Part shown: in pieces, positions 35,222 through 44,202 of the stretch
Layout of the letters: each line of letters starts with the position of its first letter
How positions within the stretch are numbered: position 1 is the stretch's first letter
Assembly: GCF_011617465.1 (NCBI RefSeq)
Contig: NZ_CP050153.1
Span: 1,488,001 to 1,552,000 of the forward strand
DNA from: Brevibacterium pigmentatum
GTDB taxonomy: Bacteria; Actinomycetota; Actinomycetes; Actinomycetales; Brevibacteriaceae
Length of the DNA stretch: 64,000 nt
Direction: 5' to 3'
The notes under the pieces: generated by a model
The model's input: the letters and a program-made list of their open reading frames with translations, nothing else
Told to the model about the DNA's origin: nothing
The model's database searches: none
Program-made: the position numbers and the translations under genes

Positions 35222-36412
35222 ATGCCCTGGCCGAGCGCGCTGTCCACCCGCCTTCCTCCCGAAGTACGGATGTTCGCCGCGCGGTGGACGCGGTCCGTCC
35301 TCGCCGTCGTATGGGGCGGTCTGCTGTGCCTGCCGCTTGTCATCACCTCCGTTCTCCCGCCCACCTCACGCATGGCCACGAGAGTCCGGGGCTGGGAACT
35401 CGCCCGGCACTCCCGCGGATTCGGACTCGTCCTCGCATCTGCACCGATGAAACGGCGATTCCTGCTCGGCAACGCCCTCGTCGCAGGTCTCGCCATCATC
35501 CCCACAGCGAATCTCCTCGGCGGATTCTTCGTCGTCACACTCGGTTCGCTCTTCCAAGGATTCTTCATCGGGGGAGCCGTCAACATCGGGTTCGACATGT
35601 GGTCGATCTCCCAGCCGACGCTCTTCGTCGGTGTCCTCTACGGGGCGGCGAACCTCATCGGAACCGTCGCTCTGGCCGAGGCAGCCAGCTGGGCGCACGG
35701 CCGCATCGACGCACATTTCGTCGAGGTGGAGCGCCCCTTCGCCGTCTACACCCGCATCAGCGAACTGCTGACGACCCGCCGTGGAGTCGTGCTCGCCATC
35801 GACGAGGAACGACGCCGGATCGAACGCGACCTGCACGACGGCGTGCAGCAGAACGTCGTGTCCCTGTCTGTGCTCATCGCGCGCGCCAGGAGGGCCTCGG
35901 ATCCGGTGAAGACCGAATCCCTGCTCGACGATGCGCTGGTCCAGTCCCAGGACCTCATCGACGAGATGCGGGAAGTCGCCTGGCGGGTCTATCCCACAGC
36001 GCTGGATGAGCATGGGCTTCGGCCCGTGCTCGAGCGGATCGCCGGGCGCAGCCCCGTACCGCTGACCCTCCAGACCGTGCCGGAAGGCAGATTTCCGCCC
36101 GCAGTGGAATCCGCGACCTACTTCGTTGTTCGTGAGGCCGTGACGAACGTCGTCAAACACGCCGAGGCGACCGAGATCACGGTGAGCATCGTCGCCGAGG
36201 CGCAGACGGCACTGACAGTGACCATCTCCGATGACGGCCGCGGCGGAGCGGATCCGCGCGGGGGAGGACTCCAAGGGCTAGCACGACGGGTCGGTGCCCT
36301 CGACGGGAGTCTCGATGTTGAATCCGCAGAGGGCACGGGCACGACGGTGAGCGCCCGGATCCCGCTCGGTACCGAAGCACAGATGGGCAGCATGAAAAGT
36401 GAGAAGAGCTAG
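35222..36412 (+). CDS. Sensor histidine kinase (NarL/HisKA_3 type)
   Basis: 396 aa. About four membrane helices between residues 25 and 150, then ERDLHDGVQQNVVSLSVLIARA with the phospho-accepting His205, and an HATPase domain with FVVREAVTNVVKHAE (N box) and ISDDGRGG with GLQGLARRVGALDG (G boxes). Signal unknown. The response regulator begins 8 nt after the stop. Confidence 0.88.
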   Translation: MPWPSALSTRLPPEVRMFAARWTRSVLAVVWGGLLCLPLVITSVLPPTSRMATRVRGWELARHSRGFGLVLASAPMKRRFLLGNALVAGLAIIPTANLLGGFFVVTLGSLFQGFFIGGAVNIGFDMWSISQPTLFVGVLYGAANLIGTVALAEAASWAHGRIDAHFVEVERPFAVYTRISELLTTRRGVVLAIDEERRRIERDLHDGVQQNVVSLSVLIARARRASDPVKTESLLDDALVQSQDLIDEMREVAWRVYPTALDEHGLRPVLERIAGRSPVPLTLQTVPEGRFPPAVESATYFVVREAVTNVVKHAEATEITVSIVAEAQTALTVTISDDGRGGADPRGGGLQGLARRVGALDGSLDVESAEGTGTTVSARIPLGTEAQMGSMKSEKS

Positions 36413-36420
36413 AGGTGACC

Positions 36421-37095
36421 ATGACAGAGATACAGACGGAGAACCAGATGCGCGTCGTCCTCGCTGATGATGCGGTGCTGCTGCGTGAAGGCGTCCGCAG
36501 TCTCCTCGAAGACGAAGGGATCAGCGTCGTCGCGTCCGTCGGAGACGGGAGCGAGCTGCTGCGGGCGGTCGCCGAGCTGCGACCGACCCTGGCGATCGTC
36601 GACGTGCGGATGCCGCCGACCCACACCACCGAAGGGCTGGAGGCGGCGTTGGCCATCAAACGGCGTTTTCCTGACATCGGCGTGCTTGTGCTCAGCCAAT
36701 ACGTGCTGCGCGAGTATGCGACAGAGCTGCTGAGCACCGAGTCCGTGGGCGTCGGCTACCTGTTGAAGAACCGGGTGACCGACATCGACCGGTTCCTCGA
36801 TTCGGTCCATCGGATTGCCGAGGGCGGAACGGTCATCGACCCCGACGTCGTCCGTCAGCTGCTCACCACCTCGGAGAGGCAGAACACGCTGTCGACCCTC
36901 ACTCCGCGGGAAAGCGAAGTGCTCGAAGCGATGGCCGAAGGACTGTCGAACCGGGGTATCGGCGAGCGACTCTTCGTTTCGGTCAGCTCCGTCGAGAAGG
37001 CCATCAGCGCGATCTTCGACAAACTCGGCCTCCAAGCGGGGGAGACGACGAGCCGCCGCGTCGAGGCAGTGCTCGCCTACCTCAACCGGGAGTGA
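36421..37095 (+). CDS. LuxR-type response regulator
   Basis: 224 aa. Receiver domain with the acidic pair in VVLADDAVLLREGV, phosphorylation Asp61 in IVDVRMPP and a conserved Lys in YLLKNRV. The C-terminal LuxR helix-turn-helix has LTPRESEVLEAMAEGLSNRGIGERLFVSVSSVEKAISAIFDKLGL. Partner of the kinase just upstream. An RBS overlaps the kinase stop. The oxidase gene begins 48 nt downstream and may be a target or operon member. Confidence 0.9.
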   Translation: MTEIQTENQMRVVLADDAVLLREGVRSLLEDEGISVVASVGDGSELLRAVAELRPTLAIVDVRMPPTHTTEGLEAALAIKRRFPDIGVLVLSQYVLREYATELLSTESVGVGYLLKNRVTDIDRFLDSVHRIAEGGTVIDPDVVRQLLTTSERQNTLSTLTPRESEVLEAMAEGLSNRGIGERLFVSVSSVEKAISAIFDKLGLQAGETTSRRVEAVLAYLNRE

Positions 37096-37142
37096 AAGGA
37101 TCGGACCGAGAACCGCCACCTGGGCCGAGAATGAGGAGAGAA

Positions 37143-38357
37143 ATGAAACGCCGACTGCCTGATCTCAAAGAGCTCGCCCCCTTGCTCCAGTTCGACCTGC
37201 CCCGCCTCGACCGAGTCGCCGCGAGGTTGGAGTCGGCCGCAGACATCTGGGACCTCCGCCGCATCGCCAAGCGCGTGACGCCGACGGCTCCGTTCGACTA
37301 TGTCGACGGTGCCGCTCTGGATGAACGGACATTGGCGAAGAACCGTGACGCGCTGGGCAACGTCGAGCTGCTGCCCCGAATCCTCCATGGAGTCGACGCC
37401 CCGGACACGTCGACGACGATCGCCGGCACCCGAACCGCACTGCCCTGCGGCATCGCCCCGACCGGATACACACGCATGATGCACTCCGAAGGCGAAGTCG
37501 CCGGAGTGCGTGCGGCGGCTAAGGCCGGAATCCCGTTCTCACTGTCGACGATGGGCACCACCTCTGTCGAAGACGTCGCGCAGGCGGCACCGGATTCCAC
37601 CCGGTGGTTCCAGCTCTACCTGTGGAAGGACCGGCAGCGCAGCCTCGACCTGATCCAGCGGGCCGCCGCCAGCGGATACGAGACCCTGCTGGTCACCGTC
37701 GACACCCCGATCACCGGTCAGCGTCTGCGTGATCACCGCAACGGTCTGACGATCCCACCCCGTCTGACGCTGGGGACCATCCTCGACGCCTCCTATCGCC
37801 CCGGCTGGTGGTTCAATTTCCTCACCACCGAACCGCCGAAGTACGCGTCACTGTCGAACACCTCCCAGTCCCTGGCGGAGATGACAGCAACGATGTTCGA
37901 TCCGACTCTCGACCTCGATGACCTGCGGTGGATCCGCGAACAGTGGAACGGGCGACTGTTCGTCAAAGGCATTCTCACCGCCGAGGATGCCCAGCGCGCC
38001 CAATCCGTCGGAGCCGATGGACTCGTCGTCTCCAATCACGGCGGCCGTCAGCTTGATCGGGCTCCGGACTCGCTGACCTCACTGGCCGAAGTTCGTGCGG
38101 AGGTCGGACCGGAGATGGAGCTGATCTTCGACTCCGGGATCATGTCCGGCACCGACGTCGTCGCCGCACTGTGTGCCGGGGCGGACTTCGTGCTCATCGG
38201 CAGGGCGTATCTCTATGGCCTTATGGCCGGCGGTGAGCGAGGAGTCCAGAGGGCGATCGCCCTCATCCAGCAGGAGATCCTCACCGCCATGGGACTCATG
38301 GGCGCCCGCAGCATCTCCGACCTCGGCCCCGAACTCGTTCGCGGCCTGCCCCAGTGA
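37143..38357 (+). CDS. FMN-dependent alpha-hydroxy-acid oxidoreductase (LldD-like)
   Basis: 404 aa TIM barrel. FDYVDGAALDERTLAKNRDAL, PCGIAPTGYTRMMHSEGE, WFQLYLWKDRQRS, the FMN Lys in LFVKGILTAEDA, and the catalytic His in VSNHGGRQLDRAPDSLTSL are all present. Oxidises L-lactate or a similar 2-hydroxy acid, probably to the quinone pool. ATG 37143 follows AGGAGAG. Sits directly after a two-component system, which might sense lactate. Confidence 0.83.
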   Translation: MKRRLPDLKELAPLLQFDLPRLDRVAARLESAADIWDLRRIAKRVTPTAPFDYVDGAALDERTLAKNRDALGNVELLPRILHGVDAPDTSTTIAGTRTALPCGIAPTGYTRMMHSEGEVAGVRAAAKAGIPFSLSTMGTTSVEDVAQAAPDSTRWFQLYLWKDRQRSLDLIQRAAASGYETLLVTVDTPITGQRLRDHRNGLTIPPRLTLGTILDASYRPGWWFNFLTTEPPKYASLSNTSQSLAEMTATMFDPTLDLDDLRWIREQWNGRLFVKGILTAEDAQRAQSVGADGLVVSNHGGRQLDRAPDSLTSLAEVRAEVGPEMELIFDSGIMSGTDVVAALCAGADFVLIGRAYLYGLMAGGERGVQRAIALIQQEILTAMGLMGARSISDLGPELVRGLPQ

Positions 38358-38403
38358 GCGGCCTCAGACCGGGAGCTGCCAGCCGACTCCCTGTGAGTCT
38401 CGG

Positions 38404-39012
38404 TCAGGCCTGCAGCAGACGTGTGAGCAGTCGGAACTGATGGACCGAGATCTCCGCCGGATCGACGGCCGCGCTGTCGTCCTCCGTCAGTGTCAGAGCT
38501 CTTTCATCGAAAGTGCGCAGCAGTGAGAACACCGACAGGGTCTGGAGCTCGAGTGGACAATCAGCATCGATCGCCTCGGCCCCACGCCCGACGATGAGTA
38601 CGGCGCGCACCCACTCTTCGACATGGCCGGCGAGCTCCCGGACTGCGGGACTGTCCGCATTCGCATAGGCGATGTGCCACAGACGCGTGAGCTCCGGGCT
38701 CTCCGGCCATGTGCGCGCGATGTTGACCCAGACCGAGCGTGCTCGGTCCCAGAATCCGTCTGAGAAAGTCTCCGGAGCCGGCGGTGTCCAGAACCGGCGG
38801 GCGGATGCGGCGAGATCGGCAACGACGAGGGCGAAGAGGTCGTCCTTCGAATCGACGACGTGGTAGAAGGAGCTCTTGCTCATCCCGCAGGTGGCGATGA
38901 TGCGATTGAGCGACGCCTCCTCGAACGTCCGCGAAGCGAATTCCCTCGCTGCGGCATCGATGAGCGCAGCGCGCTTCTCGGGGCGCATACGCGCCAACGC
39001 TGTCTCGTACAC
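38404..39012 (-). CDS. TetR-family regulator of the adjacent monooxygenase
   Basis: 202 aa. Helix-turn-helix at residues about 12-58 (KRAALIDAAAREFASRTFEEASLNRIIATCGMSKSSFYHVVDSKDDLF), then a helical ligand domain with SDGFWDRARSVWVNIARTWPE. Divergent from the FAD monooxygenase; the gap contains a 47-bp palindrome starting 32 bp from this start, the probable operator. Confidence 0.87.
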   Translation of the reverse strand: MYETALARMRPEKRAALIDAAAREFASRTFEEASLNRIIATCGMSKSSFYHVVDSKDDLFALVVADLAASARRFWTPPAPETFSDGFWDRARSVWVNIARTWPESPELTRLWHIAYANADSPAVRELAGHVEEWVRAVLIVGRGAEAIDADCPLELQTLSVFSLLRTFDERALTLTEDDSAAVDPAEISVHQFRLLTRLLQA

Positions 39013-39043
39013 GACGTCAGTCTAACAATTGTCGGCCCGTCTA

Positions 39044-39090
39044 TGGACCATCTGGTCCAAACGGTGTTACCGTTTGGACCAGATGGTCCA
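39044..39090. promoter_or_regulatory. 47-bp nested palindrome, TetR operator
   Basis: Arms 39044-39065 and 39069-39090 are perfect 22-bp reverse complements with spacer GTT. Each arm also contains its own palindrome TGGACCA-tc-TGGTCCA (39044-39059 and 39075-39090). So there are two identical sites, centred 31 bp apart (three helical turns), able to bind two dimers on one face of the DNA. Confidence 0.8.
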
Positions 39091-39135
39091 CATGGAGGGC
39101 GGCGCATTGAACTGGTCCGACGAAGGAGCCCACGC

Positions 39136-40461
39136 ATGATTACCGCGGCAACGGTCGACGACCAGCTGAAAGACGTGAGTCCAGAAGAGCCGCGCATCCT
39201 CATCGTCGGAGCCGGAATCGCCGGAATCACCCTGGCGCAGCTGCTCAGGAGCCGCGGAATGCACCCGGTCCTCATTGACCGCTCGGCCGATTCCGGCCGC
39301 ATGATCGGCGACAACCGCGCCGGATACATGCTCGCCCTCATGCCGATGGTCGATCCCATCATCGATGAACTCGACTGCCGGGAGGCTTACCTCGAATCCA
39401 GCGTCGGCATCGACCGCTATATCGCCCATGCGCATACCGGCAGAGTCCTCAGGCGGGACCACCTCGGTGACCTGCTGGCCGACTACGGCGACTACCGCGG
39501 AATCTCCCGCGCAGCGCTTCTCGACGTGCTCACCGCAGCCGACTGCCCGATCGCCTTCGACACCACAGTGACAGAACTGTCCGAAGCCGGAGCCACTGTG
39601 ACTCTGGCCCAAGGAGGCCATGGGGGCCAATATGTAGAGCACGATTTCGATGTCGTCATCATCGCTGACGGAATGAACTCCCGCACCCGCGGACTCGTAA
39701 ACGGCAAGACTGCGTTGACCGACCCCGGAAAGAACGCCAAGCCCGCCGCGACAGGCGCCGACGGGCCGTCGCCCGTGTCGGCAGTGGACACGACCTGGGG
39801 CGGATGGGTCTGCTGGGCCGAAGCCGATGATGATCAGAGTGCCGTCGATGAGATCTGGGGCGACGGATTCTTCCTCGGAATGTATCCGGTCAAGGACGGA
39901 ATCGGCGTCTTCCTCGGCTGTCCCGGCTCCCGGCAGCCGCTCGGCCCACGACGATTCGCCGCCGAGGTCCGCAACCGTCTCACGGTGCTGACGCCGCGGA
40001 TCGACGCCTGTCTCACCGCGGTCGAGGAGGCGGAATCACCCTTCTTCTGGCCGCTGCGGGATTCACGGGCACACCGGTGGTGCCACGGGCGGACCGTTCT
40101 GCTCGGTGATGCGGCGGCTGGGTTCCTCCCCACGGCCGGAATCGGTGCCGGCATGGCGATGGAATCGGCCGGAGTGCTCGCCGGCGAACTCTCCGCCCTG
40201 GCCACTCGGCCCAGGACAGCCTTAAGCGCAGATCGTTCACCTGCTGCCTCCGAATCGGTGGCCGCACTCGAGCGTTTCGAAGTCCGCCAAAGGCCGCGAG
40301 TCGAGGCCGCTCACGACAATTCGCGGTCTCTGGCCCGACTGATGTTCGGCCGGTCCCGCCTCTTCGCGTTCGCCCGCGACCAGGCGTTCCGCGTCATCAG
40401 CATCCGCTCCGCGCTCAAGCCGATACTGCAGCTGCTCGAATCCCCACCCGAGCGGATGTGA
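39136..40461 (+). CDS. FAD-dependent monooxygenase (PHBH class)
   Basis: 441 aa. RILIVGAGIAGITLAQLLRSRGMHPVLIDR is the GxGxxG FAD site, DVVIIADGMNSRTRGL the DG motif, and VLLGDAAAGFLPTAGIGAGMAMESAGVLAGEL the GD motif. Class A flavin hydroxylase acting on an aromatic or antibiotic-like compound. GAAGGAG precedes ATG 39136. The ligand of the divergent TetR is probably its substrate; resistance or catabolism are both plausible. Confidence 0.83.
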   Translation: MITAATVDDQLKDVSPEEPRILIVGAGIAGITLAQLLRSRGMHPVLIDRSADSGRMIGDNRAGYMLALMPMVDPIIDELDCREAYLESSVGIDRYIAHAHTGRVLRRDHLGDLLADYGDYRGISRAALLDVLTAADCPIAFDTTVTELSEAGATVTLAQGGHGGQYVEHDFDVVIIADGMNSRTRGLVNGKTALTDPGKNAKPAATGADGPSPVSAVDTTWGGWVCWAEADDDQSAVDEIWGDGFFLGMYPVKDGIGVFLGCPGSRQPLGPRRFAAEVRNRLTVLTPRIDACLTAVEEAESPFFWPLRDSRAHRWCHGRTVLLGDAAAGFLPTAGIGAGMAMESAGVLAGELSALATRPRTALSADRSPAASESVAALERFEVRQRPRVEAAHDNSRSLARLMFGRSRLFAFARDQAFRVISIRSALKPILQLLESPPERM

Positions 40462-40567
40462 CCCTCCTCCCAGACTGCGTCCCCATCGGCCTCGAACGGG
40501 CCCGTGTGTGGTAGGAATGGCCAGGGTCCTCGTGCGCGGACCTGCCGAACCACGAACGAGGATGACC

Positions 40568-42046
40568 ATGGGAATGACAGCCGCCTCGGCGAGCGAAGAA
40601 CGCCGACTCCGACGGGGACTGAAGTCTCGCCACCTGCAGATGATCGCCATCGGCGGTGCCATCGGCACCGGACTCTTCCTCGGCTCAGGCGGCACGATCT
40701 CACAGGCCGGACCCGGCGGTGCCCTCCTGGCCTACGCCGCGATCGGCATCATGGTCCTCTTCGTCATGCAGTCCCTCGGTGAGATGTCGACCCACCTGCC
40801 GGTGGCCGGATCGTTCCACACCTACGGCACCAAATACGTCAGCCCCTCATTCGGCTTCGCCATGGGCTGGAACTACTGGTTCAACTGGGCGATCACCTTG
40901 GCCGCCGAACTCGTCGCAGCCGGTGTCATCATGTCCTTCTGGCTCCCCGATGTGCCGTCATGGATCTGGGCGGCGGTCTTCCTCATCCTCCTCGCCGGGC
41001 TGAACTTCCTGTCCGCGAAGGCCTTCGGCGAAGGCGAATTCTGGTTCGCCGCCATCAAGGTCACAGCCGTCCTGTCGTTCCTCGTCCTCGGCGTTCTCAT
41101 GATCTTCGGCATCCTCGGCGGAACCTCACCCGGAATGAGCAACTGGACGACGGGCGAGGCTCCGTTCGTCGGCGGATGGATGTCTGTCATCAGCGTGTTC
41201 ATGATCGCCGGGTTCTCGTTCCAGGGCACCGAACTCGTCGGCGTCACCGCAGGGGAGTCGGAGAACCCTCGCAAGGACATGCCGCGAGCCATCCGCACCG
41301 TGTTCTGGCGCATCATGCTCTTCTACATCGGCGCCATCGCCGTCATCGGGTTCCTCCTGCCCTACACGGACCCCTCTCTGCTGGCCTCGGCGAACAACGA
41401 GGACATCACCGCCTCGCCGTTCACGCTCGTCTTCGAGCGCGCCGGCATCGCCGTGGCCGCCGGGATGATGAACGCCGTCATCCTCACCGCGATCCTCTCG
41501 GCCGGCAACTCCGGCCTCTACGCCTCCACCCGCATGCTCTACGCCATGGCCAAAGAGGGAACCGCGCCGAGGCTGTTCGCCCGTCTCAACGAACGCGGAG
41601 TCCCCGTCATGGCGCTGCTGGCCACCGCCATGATCGGCCTGTTCGGATTCCTCACCGAGATCATGGGCGACGGTGGGGCCTATACCTGGCTGATGAACGT
41701 CTCCGGACTCTCCGGCTTCATCGTCTGGGTCGGCATCGCATGGTGTCACTTCCGGTTCCGCCGCGCCTATGTGCGGCAGGGGCACAATGTTGCGGACCTG
41801 CCCTACCAGGCGCCGCTGTTCCCGATCGGGCCGGTCATCGCGCTCATCATGCTCATCGTCGTCATCATCGGCCAGAACGTGCAGGCCATCGTCAACGGCC
41901 AGCTGCTCCAGGTGGCCAGCGCCTATGCCGGGCTTCCCGCGTTCCTGCTCCTGTGGGTCATCCACCGCATCGTCACCGGCCGGCGCTCACGAATGGCCGC
42001 CCTCGATGACATGGACGTCGAGGGACTTGAGATCAAGGCGTCCTGA
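40568..42046 (+). CDS. Amino acid permease (AAT family, APC superfamily)
   Basis: 492 aa, twelve membrane segments. HLQMIAIGGAIGTGLFLGSGGTISQAGPGGALLAY is the first-helix signature of the family, and GFSFQGTELVGVTAGESENPRKDMPRAI lies in helix VI and the next loop. Proton-driven uptake of an amino acid, possibly lysine-like or other cationic ones by similarity to LysP; specificity is not determined by what I can see. ATG 40568 has GAGG 6 nt upstream; other ATGs at 40562 and 40574. Confidence 0.85.
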   Translation: MGMTAASASEERRLRRGLKSRHLQMIAIGGAIGTGLFLGSGGTISQAGPGGALLAYAAIGIMVLFVMQSLGEMSTHLPVAGSFHTYGTKYVSPSFGFAMGWNYWFNWAITLAAELVAAGVIMSFWLPDVPSWIWAAVFLILLAGLNFLSAKAFGEGEFWFAAIKVTAVLSFLVLGVLMIFGILGGTSPGMSNWTTGEAPFVGGWMSVISVFMIAGFSFQGTELVGVTAGESENPRKDMPRAIRTVFWRIMLFYIGAIAVIGFLLPYTDPSLLASANNEDITASPFTLVFERAGIAVAAGMMNAVILTAILSAGNSGLYASTRMLYAMAKEGTAPRLFARLNERGVPVMALLATAMIGLFGFLTEIMGDGGAYTWLMNVSGLSGFIVWVGIAWCHFRFRRAYVRQGHNVADLPYQAPLFPIGPVIALIMLIVVIIGQNVQAIVNGQLLQVASAYAGLPAFLLLWVIHRIVTGRRSRMAALDDMDVEGLEIKAS

Positions 42047-42109
42047 CCCGGGGGGTCGCTTCTCGCCGAGGCGGCCTCGCGGTGGGAATCACACCACCGG
42101 AAAAATGAG

Positions 42110-42128
42110 TTAAGCTAGGCTCGCCTAA
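42110..42128. promoter_or_regulatory. DtxR/IdeR-type iron box upstream of the binding lipoprotein
   Basis: TTAAGCTAGGCTCGCCTAA matches the 19-bp consensus TTAGGTTAGSCTAACCTAA at 15 positions. Centre 28 bp before ATG 42147, so it covers the promoter or transcription start. Predicts repression when iron is plentiful. Confidence 0.75.
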
Positions 42129-42146
42129 CTACTCAAGAAGGATTCC

Positions 42147-43103
42147 ATGCGCCGTATTCTCGCCCCAGTGATTGCCTCTGTCCTCGTCCTCGCCGGCTGC
42201 GGCGGAGGAGGGGGCACAGCCGAGGAAGCCTCGGGTCCCACCGTCGAAACGAAATTCGGCGCCGTCGATGTGCCTGCCGATCCGCAGAGGGTCGTGGCTC
42301 TGGGGTGGGGTGATGCCGAGACCGCGCTGGCGCTCGGCGTCCAGCCCGTCGGCGCCTCCGACTGGGTCGAGTTCGGCGGCGCGGGCGTCGGCCCCTGGGC
42401 CGAGGATCTCTACGACGAAGCTCCGGAGATCATCGAGACGATGGAACCCGACTACGAGGCCATCGCCGCCCTGGAGCCCGACGTCATCCTCGATACGAAC
42501 AGCTCCGGAGAGAAGAAGCGCTACGACCGCCTCTCCGAGATCGCTCCGACGGTCGGAGTTCCCGAAGGCGGCGACAACTACCTGACGACGATGGACCAGC
42601 AGGTCGAGCTCGTCTCCCAGGCACTCGGCAAGGCCGACGACGGGAAGAAGCTGCTCGACGACCTCGACAAGACCTACGCCGATGCGCGCGAAGCTCATCC
42701 GGAGTTCAAGGACAAGTCCGTGACCGTGGCAGCGAAGACCTCCGAGGGCTGGGGTGCCTATGTCGAGGAGTCAGGTCGTGTGCAGGTCATGGAGCAGCTC
42801 GGCTTCAAGCAGTCCGAGACGATTGCGGGAATGAAGGCCGAAGGCTTCTCCGTTCCGATCTCCGAGGAGAACCTCGATCAACTCGACGCAGACCTGCTTC
42901 TGACGTTCCCGATCTACATCGAGGACAAGGAAGTCACCGAGGATGCTGCCTACAAGCGCATCCCGGCCGTCGAAGACGGACACGACTTCGTTCTGACCAA
43001 GGACAACGACGACATCCGCAAGGCGTTCTCACTCAACTCGATCCTCTCGGCCGAGTACACCGCGGAGCAGCTCCCGGGACTCATCGCCGACAAGGTGAAG
43101 TAA
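42147..43103 (+). CDS. Ferric-siderophore-binding lipoprotein
   Basis: 318 aa. Lipoprotein signal ending LVLAGC (Cys at 18). TKFGAVDVPADPQRVVALGWGDAETALALGV and YEAIAALEPDVILDTNSSGEKKRYDRLSEIAPTV are typical of type III (FepB/FhuD/CeuE-like) binding proteins, with a rigid linking helix in the middle. Captures Fe(III)-siderophores outside the membrane for the FecCD-type permeases at 46557-48724. AAGAAGG precedes ATG 42147. Confidence 0.88.
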   Translation: MRRILAPVIASVLVLAGCGGGGGTAEEASGPTVETKFGAVDVPADPQRVVALGWGDAETALALGVQPVGASDWVEFGGAGVGPWAEDLYDEAPEIIETMEPDYEAIAALEPDVILDTNSSGEKKRYDRLSEIAPTVGVPEGGDNYLTTMDQQVELVSQALGKADDGKKLLDDLDKTYADAREAHPEFKDKSVTVAAKTSEGWGAYVEESGRVQVMEQLGFKQSETIAGMKAEGFSVPISEENLDQLDADLLLTFPIYIEDKEVTEDAAYKRIPAVEDGHDFVLTKDNDDIRKAFSLNSILSAEYTAEQLPGLIADKVK

Positions 43104-43152
43104 CCGACTGACGAGCGCTGCTGCGCGCCCCTGCGCAGAACTTAAGCAGAAC

Positions 43153-43611
43153 TCACACGGCGGCACGCCACACATCGAGGCCGAGGTCGATGATGCGGGC
43201 GTGCCGCACACTTTGCAGCGAATCGATCGGCAGCCATTCCGCCCGATCCGTCGTCCCATCGACTTCGAGAGTGCCCAGGGTGCCCCCGATGATCCGAGCC
43301 TCATAGACGACGCGGGCTCCTTTGAAGGGGCGAGCCGTCGAGTCGCCGAAAGCCGGATTGCGACGTGACTCCGTGAATGAATGTGTGGTCAGGGGGCGGA
43401 CCAGTTCGGCGTCGAAGCCGGTCTCCTCCTTGATCTCCCGGATCGTGCCCGCTTCGATGCTCTCGTCGAACTCGATTCCGCCGCCGGGCAGCGTCCAGAT
43501 CGCGTGCAGGCGGTCCTTCCCGCCGTTGAACCAGCTGAGGAGGATTTCGTCGTCGTCATTGACGATGACCGCGTAACCGGCAAGGCGAGTGTCATATTCG
43601 GAGAAGTGCAT
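43153..43611 (-). CDS. Nudix hydrolase
   Basis: 152 aa. Complete Nudix box GGGIEFDESIEAGTIREIKEETGF (GX5EX7REUXEEXGU), residues about 42-65. AVIVNDDDEILLSW precedes it and TTDRAEWLPIDSLQSV is the usual C-terminal segment. Hydrolyses a nucleoside diphosphate linked to another moiety; substrate unknown. Convergent with the lipoprotein gene. Confidence 0.88.
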   Translation of the reverse strand: MHFSEYDTRLAGYAVIVNDDDEILLSWFNGGKDRLHAIWTLPGGGIEFDESIEAGTIREIKEETGFDAELVRPLTTHSFTESRRNPAFGDSTARPFKGARVVYEARIIGGTLGTLEVDGTTDRAEWLPIDSLQSVRHARIIDLGLDVWRAAV

Positions 43612-43704
43612 GACCTCACCCTACCCGCGTCTGCACCGGTCACCGATGAATGAAGTCCCCACGGATCTCTTGTTCGGCGGAGCGCGGATACATAGTGTGA
43701 AGAC

Positions 43705-44193
43705 ATGAGCGAACAGCCGCAGGCCCCGAACGACCGGCTCGTGCACACTCGCACGATCCCCGTCTCCGCCGAGAAGATCTTCGCACTGCTGGCGGACCCG
43801 CGACGCCACCATGAGACCGAACCCGGCGACTGGGTTCGCGGCGCCATCGACGGCGCCCCCATCACGGCGGTCGGCCAGGTGTTCTCCATGGATATGTACC
43901 TCGACGTCGTGGGCGGGGCGTACCGCATCGACAACACCGTCACCACCTTCGAGCCTCCGTACGCCATCGGCTGGGATCCCGGCCAGGCCGACGAATCCGG
44001 ACGGATCGTCCCGGGCGGGTGGCGGTGGCGCTACGACCTCACCGAGACCGATGCCGGCACCGAGGTGGCCCTGACCTATGACTGGTCCGCCACGACGGAG
44101 GCGACTCGGGAGGAGTTCGGGGGATTCCCTCCGTTCCCCGCCGAGTTCCTCGACGCCTCACTGGAGAGCCTCGAACGTGCCGTCACGGGCTAG
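43705..44193 (+). CDS. SRPBCC family protein
   Basis: 162 aa START-like fold: RLVHTRTIPVSAEKIFALLADPRRHHETEPGDW, GGAYRIDNTVTTFEPPYAIGWDPG, and GWRWRYDLTETDAGTEVALTYDW. The last helix is FPAEFLDASLESLERAVTG. Ligand unknown. Divergent from the Nudix gene; a hydrolase starts 9 nt after the stop, so they form an operon. Confidence 0.78.
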   Translation: MSEQPQAPNDRLVHTRTIPVSAEKIFALLADPRRHHETEPGDWVRGAIDGAPITAVGQVFSMDMYLDVVGGAYRIDNTVTTFEPPYAIGWDPGQADESGRIVPGGWRWRYDLTETDAGTEVALTYDWSATTEATREEFGGFPPFPAEFLDASLESLERAVTG

Positions 44194-44202
44194 GCTGGGA
44201 TC

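Noticed and set aside
38358-38403. Terminator between the oxidase and the TetR gene
   Set aside because: Only an interrupted, imperfect stem (GGCCTcagACCG and CGGTcAGGCC) without T-tract; too weak to list.
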